NCBI GenBank assembly: GCA_019638385.1
Contig: JAHBTW010000004.1
Span: forward strand, 124,001-188,000
Direction of reading: 5' to 3'
Source: Saprospiraceae bacterium
GTDB taxonomy: Bacteria; Bacteroidota; Bacteroidia; Chitinophagales; Saprospiraceae
Length of the DNA: 64,000 nt
Shown: positions 8,666-16,598 of the stretch, piece after piece
Layout of the letters: the number at the start of each line of letters is the position of its first letter
Numbering within the stretch: position 1 is the first letter of the stretch
The notes under the pieces: generated by a model
What the model saw: the letters and a program-made list of their open reading frames with translations, nothing else
Told to the model about the DNA's origin: nothing
Databases searched by the model: none
Translations under genes and position numbers: made by a program

Positions 8666-11050
8666 CTATTCACTTCGCAGCGACTCCACCGGGTTCGTCA
8701 GCGCCGCCCGCACACTCTGAAAACTCACCGTGAAAAACGCAATGGAAATGGCGGCCACGCCTGCCAGTGTAAACATCCACCACTCCAACTCGATGCGGTA
8801 GGCGAAGTCGGCCAGCCATTTGTCCATAAAATAATACGCTACCGGTGAGGCGATGACAATAGCGATGAGTACCAATTTCAAAAAGTCTTTGGCCAGCAGG
8901 CCGGCAATGCCTGTCACACTTGCGCCCAGCACCTTGCGTATGCCGATTTCTTTGGTGCGCTGTTCGGCTGTGAATAGGGCCAGACCAAAGAGGCCGAGAC
9001 AGGAAACTAAAACGGCCAGAATAGAAAAAGCCAGTACGGTGTATCCTGTGCGTTTCTCGGCGAGATACTGAGCATGGAGGTCCTGATTCACAAAACCATA
9101 ACTGAAAGGCTGATCGGCCTCTATCGCCTTGTAGCTTTTTTCAATGGCAGCGATGGCGCCGGGAATATCACCGGGCGCGATTTTGAGCAACAGGCAGGCG
9201 TAACTCTCTTTGGGGCGATACCGCAGAATCATCGGCTCAAGGGCTTTGCTAAGTGGTTGGAAATGAAAATCCTTCAACACGCCGATCACTTCGCCTTCCT
9301 GACCCCAGAACTTGAGTTTCCGGCCAATGGCCTCCTCACCGGGGAAACCGATGCGCCGGGCAGCCGTCTCGTTGAGGAGGAATCGTCCAAAATGATCGCT
9401 GGTATCGCCGGCGACGCTCGTCGAATAGTTGCGCCCCGCCGCGAGTTCGATGCCGGTGACGGTTAAAAAATCGGCATCTATATTCATTTGGGTGATCAAA
9501 AAGGAATCATCCGGGTCTTGCCCTTCCCACTCAATGGTGGTGCCGCTATCGGCATTCACTAAGTTGCTCGTAGTCGCCGACACGGCGGCCACACCGGGTA
9601 TGGCCCCCAGTACGTCTTTGAACACCTCGGCTTTGTCGCGGGAGGCGCCCTTCAAGTTGAGGTAGAGCAGTTGAGTTTGATCGAATCCGAGGTTTTTGTA
9701 TTGCATAAAACTCAGTTGCTCGTAAATGACTACCGCTCCGACGCCCAGCGCAATGGAAAGCGCAAACTGCCCTGCTACTAATGTCTGGCGAAGTCTCGCG
9801 CCGGACCGGGCATCGAAAACGCCTTTCAAAACTTTGGCCGGTTGGAATGCCGAGAGAAACAAGGCCGGCCAGGCGCCTGCCGCCATGCCGGTGAGCAATG
9901 CCCCGCCGGTCAGCGCCAACCAGAACCCCGGTTCCCGGTAAGGTACCGACAAGGGCTTGTCTGTGAAAAGCGCCATTGCCGGGAGCGCCAACTCCAATAG
10001 CAACACCGCCGTTGCAACGGCGCCAGCAACCAGCAAAAAGGACTCGCTCAAAAACTGCGCGATCAGACTCCTGCGCGGCGCGCCCAGGCTTTTTCGCACC
10101 CCCACTTCGCGGACGCGCGGCGCAACGCGCGCCGTGGCCATGTTGACGAAATTGGCTACGGCAATGAGCAACACGATCAGTCCGGTCCATAAAAAAATGC
10201 GCAGATACGCCACATCGCCCCGCTTGCCCCAGTCGGTTCCAAAATCGAATTTGGAATGCAAATAGATGTCACGGAGCGGCTGTAATTGCAATATCGCCTG
10301 ATTGTTATCGGTGTGCTTCGCAATTTGACCGGCTATTTTTTGCTCCAATGCGGGCGCGTCCGTTCCGGGGAGCAGTTGCAGATAGGTGTGCAGGTTGTTG
10401 TTGTCCCATCGGCTGGCCCAAGGGTCATTTTTTAGCAGCCATTCCATGGGCAGAAGCGCATCGTAGGACAGTTGCGAATTGGCCGGCGCATTTTCGATCA
10501 CTCCTGCAATCGTCATGGGGTGCGTGGGGTTCAACAGGAGCGTTTGGCCCACAACGGCCTGCCGGCGCCAGTCTTTCCCAAAAAACTGCTCGGCCAGCGT
10601 TTCACTGATGACAATTTCATTTATTGCCCTCAAGGCAGTTGCAGGATTGCCGGCCAGGAGTTTAAAATCGAACATGGCAAAGAAGGAAGTATCCACCACG
10701 ATGGTCCATTGGGGTTCAATGTTTTTGCCGTCCATTTGCAACAAAGCCCTCCAGCGACCGATCCTCGTGGTGCGAACGACTTCGGGAAAATCTTGCTCCA
10801 GCGTATGCGCCAATGGCCCCGGCGTCATGGCTACGTTATACATGCCGCCGGGTTGCTCTTGTATCTCCACGACGCGGTAGAGTTGGTCAAAATTTTGATG
10901 AAAACGATCGTGGCTGCGCTCGCCCCACACATACACTCCAATGACGATGCAGGCCGCCAGGCCCAGGCCAAGCCCGCCGATGTTGATCGCGGTATATGCC
11001 TTGTTTTTGACGAGGCTTCTAAAAGCAATTTTAAAATGATGACTCCACAT
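8666..11050 (-). CDS. FtsX/MacB-type ABC transporter permease 2
   Basis: 794 aa with the duplicated membrane-periplasmic layout of permease 1. It starts MWSHHFKIAFRSLVKNKAY, the amphipathic entry helix that precedes the first membrane segment (residues about 20-42). The first FtsX domain includes NFVNMATARVAPRVREVGVRKSLGAPRRSLIAQF; the last one EQRTKEIGIRKVLGASVTGIAGLLAKDF. The final 110 residues are very close to those of permeases 3, 5, 6 and 7, although the periplasmic parts have little in common, which would fit different partners or signals on a shared cytoplasmic docking surface. Confidence 0.93.
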   Translation of the reverse strand: MWSHHFKIAFRSLVKNKAYTAINIGGLGLGLAACIVIGVYVWGERSHDRFHQNFDQLYRVVEIQEQPGGMYNVAMTPGPLAHTLEQDFPEVVRTTRIGRWRALLQMDGKNIEPQWTIVVDTSFFAMFDFKLLAGNPATALRAINEIVISETLAEQFFGKDWRRQAVVGQTLLLNPTHPMTIAGVIENAPANSQLSYDALLPMEWLLKNDPWASRWDNNNLHTYLQLLPGTDAPALEQKIAGQIAKHTDNNQAILQLQPLRDIYLHSKFDFGTDWGKRGDVAYLRIFLWTGLIVLLIAVANFVNMATARVAPRVREVGVRKSLGAPRRSLIAQFLSESFLLVAGAVATAVLLLELALPAMALFTDKPLSVPYREPGFWLALTGGALLTGMAAGAWPALFLSAFQPAKVLKGVFDARSGARLRQTLVAGQFALSIALGVGAVVIYEQLSFMQYKNLGFDQTQLLYLNLKGASRDKAEVFKDVLGAIPGVAAVSATTSNLVNADSGTTIEWEGQDPDDSFLITQMNIDADFLTVTGIELAAGRNYSTSVAGDTSDHFGRFLLNETAARRIGFPGEEAIGRKLKFWGQEGEVIGVLKDFHFQPLSKALEPMILRYRPKESYACLLLKIAPGDIPGAIAAIEKSYKAIEADQPFSYGFVNQDLHAQYLAEKRTGYTVLAFSILAVLVSCLGLFGLALFTAEQRTKEIGIRKVLGASVTGIAGLLAKDFLKLVLIAIVIASPVAYYFMDKWLADFAYRIELEWWMFTLAGVAAISIAFFTVSFQSVRAALTNPVESLRSE

Positions 11051-11061
11051 GGTGCAAGTTT

Positions 11062-11148
11062 AATACTGTTTAGCTGCGACCACGCCGGGGCGTGGCACGA
11101 GCTATGAGTTTCGCTTGCAACTCGTAGCTCACAGCTCGCAGCTTATGA
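11062..11148. repeat. Spacer between permeases 2 and 3: CCACGCC/GGCGTGG hairpin and AGCTC words
   Basis: Contains TTTAGCTGCGACCACGCCGG followed by GGCGTGGCACGAGCTATGAG; the CCACGCC...GGCGTGG arms form a hairpin. Repeated ACTCGTAGCTCACAGCTCGC words complete a larger inverted repeat. No coding potential. Confidence 0.7.
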
Positions 11149-13590
11149 CTATTCACTCCGCAGCGACTCCACCGGATTGGCCAGCGCCGCCTTTACACTC
11201 TGAAAACTCACCGTCAGAAAAGCAATGACCACAGCGCCCAAACCCGCCAGCGCAAACATCCACCATTGCAACTCAATGCGATACGCAAAGTCGGCCAGCC
11301 ATTGGCTCATGGCCCAGTAGGCTATCGGCGAGGCAGCAACAATGGCTACGAGGACGAGTTTCAGGAAGTCTTTCGCCAACAACCCGGTGATGCCCGCCAC
11401 GCTCGCGCCCAACACTTTTCGGATACCGATTTCTTTGGTGCGGCGCTCCACGGTAAAACTGGCTAAGCCGAACAGGCCCAGGCAAGCCACCAGAATAGCA
11501 ATGAGCGCAAACGCAATAAAAACGCGGCCCTGACGCTGCTCGGCTTGGTACAATCTGCCGTACTGTTCATCCAAAAAGCTGTAGTCGTAAGGGAATTCCG
11601 GCAGGAATTTTTGCCAGGCAGCCTGAATATGCGCCAGCGCTTCGGCAGGGCGGGCGCCGTCAATTTTTATGGACAGGAAATTGTAAAACGTGCTGTCGCC
11701 GGGGATGAAAAAAATCATCGGCTGGATTTCCTGATGCAGGGATTCAAAGTTGAAATCTTTCACCACGCCGACAATCTGTGCATCGCGGTTGCCGTAGTTG
11801 ATGCGCCGGCCGATGGCATCCTCCGCCGATGGAATGCCGAGGTTGCGAATGGCCGATTCGTTGAGAATATAAGAAGAGCGGCGATCTACTCCCTGATCCG
11901 ATTCATAATTGCGACCGGCAGCCATGCCGATGTCGTACAACGGGAAGAAGCGATGGTCCACCGTCAGCATTTTCAAGTCCACGGTAGTTGGTTCCAATGT
12001 GTCGGCATTCAGTTGCAATCGAGCGGTACCGAAGCTGTCTAGCAGCCGGCCCGAAGGCAAACGCGAGCTGCGGGTAGCATTTTTGATGGTGGCATTGGCC
12101 ATCAACTCATTGTAAAACGCATCGTATTTCTGAGACAATGGGTTGTAAAAATTCAGTGTCACGATCTGGTCTTTGTTCAAACCCAGGCTTTTGGACTGCA
12201 TGTATTTCAACTGATTAAAAACCACAAAAGTGGCGATGATGAGGATGAGCGAAATTGAAAACTGACTCACCACCAATATTTTGCGCAAGCTAATGCTGCT
12301 GCCGGATTGCTCGTTGTCTAAGTGGCCCCGGATTATTTTCAGCGGTTTCAAGCCCGACAGGAAAAACGCCGGGTAGGCCCCCGCCAGCAAACCGGTTGTG
12401 AGTGCCAGCACGCCCGCTGCTGCTGCAAAAGCGCCCATTTGTGAAAACGAAACGCTCAGCTCCTGGCCGAGCAGTTTATTGACAGCGGGCAGGATCAGAA
12501 AAGTGAGCGCGCCGGCCAGCACAACAGCCGATAAGGCCAGCATCACTGCTTCGCTCAAAAACTGGCTGATAATTTCCCGGCGATAAGCGCCGACCACTTT
12601 TCGGATGCCGATTTCTTTGGAACGCGTTGCCGAGCGGGCCGTGGACAGGTTCATGTAATTCACGCAGGCGATGAGCAGCACAAACAAAGCAATGGCGCCA
12701 AAAATATACACCCGCTTGATGTCGCCGTTTTCTTCCATTTCCGAATCGAGGTGCGATTTGAGGTGAATATCGGTGAGGGGCATCAAGTGCAGGCTGGTCA
12801 TGGCGGAGGGTTTGAGCATGCCCTCGCCCGAATACACGCCGGCCATCACTTTGTCCAAAAAAGCGGGAAACTGCGCCTCTAATTTAGAGGCATCGTAGCC
12901 TTCGGGTAGGAGCAGGAAGGTGGAGAAAGAGTTGTTGCCCCAATTGGTTTCCAACTGCTCCTGCCCGTAGATAGCGGTGTCGCGCATGGTGGCAAAGGAG
13001 GCCAGGAAATCGGGATGAAAATGCGAATTGTAGGGGAAATCCCTGAATACGCCCGTTACTTTCAGATCGGTCAGATCATTGACGCGCAGCACCTGATTGA
13101 CCGGGTTTTCCTGGCCGAAAATTCTTTTTGCGGAAGATTCACTCAACAGAATGGTATAAGGTTCTTCCATCGAAGCGGCGCTGCCCTGTACCAATGGAAT
13201 GTCGAATATGCGGAAGGCCGCCGGTTCCGCAAAAAAGAACTCTTCTTCCAAAAAAAGCTGATCGCCTTTGCGCAGAGAAGCATTGGTTTGCAACATTCGG
13301 GTCGCGTCTTCTACCACTGAAAATTCGTTTTTCAACAGCGGGCCGAACGGCGGCGCCAGATGGCCGAGGTGCAACTGCGTGTTACCGTCTTTGGTTCTGA
13401 ATTCCCGCGAAACCCGCCATATCCGTTCCGCTTTTTCATGATAGCGATCAAAGCTCAGCTCGTTGGCGATGTAAATGCCGATGAGCAGGCAGCAGGTGAA
13501 TCCAACCGTAAGGCCGAACAGGTTGATAAAGCTGAATCCTTTGTATTTCAAAAGATTGCGAATGGCAAGTGTCAGATTTATTTTAAACAT
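11149..13590 (-). CDS. FtsX/MacB-type ABC transporter permease 3
   Basis: 813 aa. Start MFKINLTLAIRNLLKYKGFSF, then the first membrane helix (NLFGLTVGFTCCLLIGIYIA). The first FtsX domain carries NYMNLSTARSATRSKEIGIRKVVGAYRREIISQF; the second carries VERRTKEIGIRKVLGASVAGITGLLAKDF. The second periplasmic half contains the recurrent IVGVVKDFNFESLHQEIQP and SYILNESAIRNLGIPSAEDAIG motifs found in nearly all members of this array. Spacing to its neighbours is 98 bp downstream and 107 bp upstream, and both gaps are made of repeats. Confidence 0.93.
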   Translation of the reverse strand: MFKINLTLAIRNLLKYKGFSFINLFGLTVGFTCCLLIGIYIANELSFDRYHEKAERIWRVSREFRTKDGNTQLHLGHLAPPFGPLLKNEFSVVEDATRMLQTNASLRKGDQLFLEEEFFFAEPAAFRIFDIPLVQGSAASMEEPYTILLSESSAKRIFGQENPVNQVLRVNDLTDLKVTGVFRDFPYNSHFHPDFLASFATMRDTAIYGQEQLETNWGNNSFSTFLLLPEGYDASKLEAQFPAFLDKVMAGVYSGEGMLKPSAMTSLHLMPLTDIHLKSHLDSEMEENGDIKRVYIFGAIALFVLLIACVNYMNLSTARSATRSKEIGIRKVVGAYRREIISQFLSEAVMLALSAVVLAGALTFLILPAVNKLLGQELSVSFSQMGAFAAAAGVLALTTGLLAGAYPAFFLSGLKPLKIIRGHLDNEQSGSSISLRKILVVSQFSISLILIIATFVVFNQLKYMQSKSLGLNKDQIVTLNFYNPLSQKYDAFYNELMANATIKNATRSSRLPSGRLLDSFGTARLQLNADTLEPTTVDLKMLTVDHRFFPLYDIGMAAGRNYESDQGVDRRSSYILNESAIRNLGIPSAEDAIGRRINYGNRDAQIVGVVKDFNFESLHQEIQPMIFFIPGDSTFYNFLSIKIDGARPAEALAHIQAAWQKFLPEFPYDYSFLDEQYGRLYQAEQRQGRVFIAFALIAILVACLGLFGLASFTVERRTKEIGIRKVLGASVAGITGLLAKDFLKLVLVAIVAASPIAYWAMSQWLADFAYRIELQWWMFALAGLGAVVIAFLTVSFQSVKAALANPVESLRSE

Positions 13591-13613
13591 GCTCTGATGG
13601 TTATCTTGTTATT

Positions 13614-13697
13614 GCTTTTTTAGCTGCGACCACGTCGGGGCGTGGCGCGAGTTGCGGATCGCTTGCAACTCAAAACTCGTAGCTCAGGAGCGGATGA
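13614..13697. repeat. Spacer upstream of permease 3: CCACG hairpin and AACTCGTAGCTC words
   Basis: Short non-coding stretch with TTTTTAGCTGCGACCACGTC and GGGGCGTGGCGCGAGTTGCG plus CTTGCAACTCAAAACTCGTA, an imperfect long hairpin like those of the other spacers. Confidence 0.65.
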
Positions 13698-13994
13698 TTA
13701 CACGCCGGCCGACAAAAGGCGGCGTTGTACGGCCCAGTCTTCTTTGCGCACAAAAGTGATGGGTACAAATTCTTCGCTCGGAGCGCCGATATAGTACAGC
13801 TTCCAGGCGGGATCGTAATCGCTGAGCATGTGCTGAATACAGGCTACGCGGTCGCCCTCAATGCCCTCGCAATCCGACCAGCGCAACAACTCCACGCGGT
13901 AGTGTAGTTGTTGGCGTTCGCCGTTGATGGTCACTTCAATTTCGATGTCCTGTTTACCGGGAACCGAAGGAATCGGAATAGCAATGTAAGCCAT
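13698..13994 (-). CDS. 98-aa uncharacterised protein inside the permease array
   Basis: Begins MAYIAIPIPSVPGKQDIEIEV and has no signal peptide or membrane helix, so it is probably cytoplasmic. It looks like a compact beta-rich fold: an amphipathic strand pattern VTINGERQQLHYRVELLRW, a Cys pair (SDCEG, RVACIQH), and an aromatic tail (WKLYYIGAPSEEFVPITFVRKEDW). I do not recognise a family. It sits between permeases 3 and 4, on the same strand, at distances of 107 and 118 bp, with palindromic spacers on both sides, so it is likely in the same transcript. A regulatory or accessory role to the transporter is only suggested by position. Confidence 0.6.
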   Translation of the reverse strand: MAYIAIPIPSVPGKQDIEIEVTINGERQQLHYRVELLRWSDCEGIEGDRVACIQHMLSDYDPAWKLYYIGAPSEEFVPITFVRKEDWAVQRRLLSAGV

Positions 13995-14030
13995 GATGCA
14001 ATAGTTTTTATAGCTTGAAAACGGTTATCC

Positions 14031-14106
14031 TTTTTAGCTGCGAGCTGTGAGCTACGAGTTGCGAATCGCTTGCAACTCGTAGCTTGCGGCTCACAGCTCG
14101 CAGTTC
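14031..14106. repeat. Long hairpin spacer between the 98-aa gene and permease 4
   Basis: The clearest member of the spacer family. Left arm CTGCGAGCTGTGAG plus CTACGAGTTGC (14038-14062) pairs with GCAACTCGTAG plus CTCACAGCTCGCAG (14072-14103), 25 bp in all, broken only by a 7-base bulge (CTTGCGG) on the right arm. A 9-base loop separates the arms. Confidence 0.85.
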
Positions 14107-14112
14107 CTTCAA

Positions 14113-16494
14113 TTATTCGCTCCGCAAGCTCTCCACCGGGTTGGCCAGCGCCGCTCTGGCGCTTTGTACGCCAACCGTCAGGATCGCTACCAAAAACGTG
14201 GTCAGCAAAGAGATTCCAAAAATACCGGCGCTGATGGATATTCGATAGGCGTAGTCCTCCAGCCAGGCATTCATGGCCAGTCGGGCAACAGGCGCCGCCA
14301 GCATAAATGCAATGACAATGAGGCGGGCATACTCTTTAAAAAACAGCCAAAGAATAACCGGTATGCCGGCGCCGAGCGTTTTGCGAATGCCCACTTCTTT
14401 GCGCTTGCGGGCAACCATGAAGGACGCTAACCCGTACAAGCCGATGCAACCGATAAAAATGGCAATGCCCGCAAAAGCGTTTATCAGATTTAAAATCAGT
14501 GCCTCGTCTTCCAAAAACTCTTCCATGCGTTCGTCCATGAAATGGTGCTCATAAGCATGGTCGGGATAATTCTTCTCCCACACTTTGCGGATTTGCGCCA
14601 GCACCGGCGCCGGATTGCCGGGGCTGAGTTGTATGGCGCAGGTTTCGTAGCCGGCAGCAAAGGTGCTAAAGGTAATGGCGGCAATGGGTTCCTGCAGCGA
14701 CCAGTTGTGGAAATCCCGAACCACACCTACTATCGGCGCGGTGGTTCCGTCTAAAGTGATGTTTTTATTGAGCACGTCTTCCGGGGAGGTCAGATTGAGC
14801 TTTTTTACAAAAGTTTCATTGACTACAAACTCCCGCACGGTGTCTCCGGGATGCAGGTTGCGCCCGGCCACCAATTGCAGCCCAAAAGTTTGGATGTATT
14901 GGTCATCGACAGGTTTGTTGCTCACCAGCCAGGGTTCAAAAGCAGGGCGATTGTCGAAACGAACCCCCGAATGGTTATTGGATTTTGCAGCGGGCGGCTG
15001 ATAGCACAACGATACATGCTGTACGCCGACTATTTGTTGCAATTGCTGTTGCAGGTTGGTTTTGTTGGCGGGTTCAGGTACCTCCAGGGTCAGCATGGCG
15101 CCGGGCTTGAAACCCCAGTCGGCGTTTTGTGCGAAGTGTATTTGGGCGGTGATCACTGCCGCTCCGATGATAAGCGTTTGAGAAATGCCAAATTGCGTTG
15201 CAACCAACACCCTGCGAAGCGAAAAACCGCCGGTCTTTGGCGCATTGAACGTGGATTTGAGCGCAGTTATCGGACTAAAACCAGACTGCATCATGCCCGG
15301 ATAAAAACCGGCCAAAAAAGTCAGCACAATGCCCAATGCCGTTAAAAACAAACCCAAAGTTGCCAGCAACCTTGCATTAAACCGAAGGTTTTCATCCAAC
15401 CAGGCGTTGAGGTAGGGCAAAGCCAATTGAGCCAGCAAAGCGCCGATAACAAGCGATGCCAACACAATCAACCCGGTTTCCAGCATAAATTGCCAAAACA
15501 ACTGCCCCCGTGTGCTCCCCAGCGATTTGCGCACGCCTACTTCCCGGATGCGGGTCAGCGCCTGCGCCGTAGCCATATTGACAAAATTGACGCAAGCCGT
15601 GATGAGCAAAAACAACCCGATGAACCCGAGCGCCCAAAGATGCTTTTTATTGACGTTGAACCCGTATTCTGTGTCGAAGTGCAGCGCAGTGAGGGCTTTG
15701 GCTTTGTATTGAAAAAAATCAGCGCTATCAGGGTGTGGGTATTTTTTGCTGATTTGAAGCATCAATGCTTGCAGATCGGCCAGTTCGTACCCCTGTTTTA
15801 AAAGAACAAAACAGTAGTTGCCGCCTCGCGCAGCGCCCCACAAATCCAGTCCCAGCGACATTTCCGGCCTGCTTTTTAAACTTTCCCAAGACCCCAGGAT
15901 TTCATCTTTGTAGTCTGTGTTTTGAGGCAGATCGCGTAAAATTCCCACCACCCGAAGATCAATGTTGTTGTTGATGCGCAATGTTTTGTCGAGCGGATCA
16001 ACGTTGCCGAAGTACTTGCTTGCCAGATTGGCGGTGAGCATCACGGTATTGGGTTCCGATAGCGAACGGATATCGCCGCTCAACAAAGGCAGGTTGAGCA
16101 TCTCTAAGTATTCCGGCTCCACCCATGCAAATTTTTCCTGCTCTTTGTACTTGTCTTTTCCTCCTTGCGCATTCGCAATGGTAACGAGTACCTCATAGAT
16201 GTCGGTTCGCATAGCCGCCTTTTCCAAAAAAGCGCACTCTTCCCGCAGCGCTTTTGCCATGGGTGTCGGCGTTCCGGAAAAAGGCATCAGTTTTTCGGTT
16301 TTTATATCCATCACGATGCGCGCCATGCGCTCCACATTTTGATGATGGGTATCAAAACTGAGGTGATGCCGGATCACTGTGAAAATCAGGATACAACAAG
16401 CAACGCTCAGGCTCATGCCAAGCACATTGAGCAGCGCATAATCGCGCTGTCTGACAAGATTTCGGAACGCGACGACAAAATAATTTTGAAGCAT
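14113..16494 (-). CDS. FtsX/MacB-type ABC transporter permease 4 (divergent C-terminus)
   Basis: 793 aa. The first half is ordinary (MLQNYFVVAFRNLVRQRDYAL; NFVNMATAQALTRIREVGVRKSLGSTRGQLFWQF). The C-terminal FtsX domain is unlike its neighbours: ARKRKEVGIRKTLGAGIPVILWLFFKEYARL replaces the EQRTKEIGIRKVLGAS...LLAKDF block, and the last two helices are also distinct. Nevertheless it ends with RAALANPVESLRSE, as all others do. This copy therefore seems to have escaped the homogenisation that keeps the other C-termini alike. Role as for the other permeases; partners unknown. Confidence 0.92.
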   Translation of the reverse strand: MLQNYFVVAFRNLVRQRDYALLNVLGMSLSVACCILIFTVIRHHLSFDTHHQNVERMARIVMDIKTEKLMPFSGTPTPMAKALREECAFLEKAAMRTDIYEVLVTIANAQGGKDKYKEQEKFAWVEPEYLEMLNLPLLSGDIRSLSEPNTVMLTANLASKYFGNVDPLDKTLRINNNIDLRVVGILRDLPQNTDYKDEILGSWESLKSRPEMSLGLDLWGAARGGNYCFVLLKQGYELADLQALMLQISKKYPHPDSADFFQYKAKALTALHFDTEYGFNVNKKHLWALGFIGLFLLITACVNFVNMATAQALTRIREVGVRKSLGSTRGQLFWQFMLETGLIVLASLVIGALLAQLALPYLNAWLDENLRFNARLLATLGLFLTALGIVLTFLAGFYPGMMQSGFSPITALKSTFNAPKTGGFSLRRVLVATQFGISQTLIIGAAVITAQIHFAQNADWGFKPGAMLTLEVPEPANKTNLQQQLQQIVGVQHVSLCYQPPAAKSNNHSGVRFDNRPAFEPWLVSNKPVDDQYIQTFGLQLVAGRNLHPGDTVREFVVNETFVKKLNLTSPEDVLNKNITLDGTTAPIVGVVRDFHNWSLQEPIAAITFSTFAAGYETCAIQLSPGNPAPVLAQIRKVWEKNYPDHAYEHHFMDERMEEFLEDEALILNLINAFAGIAIFIGCIGLYGLASFMVARKRKEVGIRKTLGAGIPVILWLFFKEYARLIVIAFMLAAPVARLAMNAWLEDYAYRISISAGIFGISLLTTFLVAILTVGVQSARAALANPVESLRSE

Positions 16495-16529
16495 ACCCTT
16501 TTGTTTGTCTATAAAAAATATTGAGATCG

Positions 16530-16598
16530 CGTCAGGCGGGGTAGGTTAGGAGGTCATCGAAAGTGGTCGCCTAACCTACCCGGAAGTGATCGCCTAAC
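16530..16598. repeat. Spacer between permeases 4 and 5: TTAGG-GTCA palindromes
   Basis: Contains GGTTAGGAGGTCATCGAAAG followed by TGGTCGCCTAACC, a palindrome at about 16550-16580, and a repeated half, AAGTGATCGCCTAACCTATT, running into the stop codon of permease 5. No gene. Confidence 0.7.
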
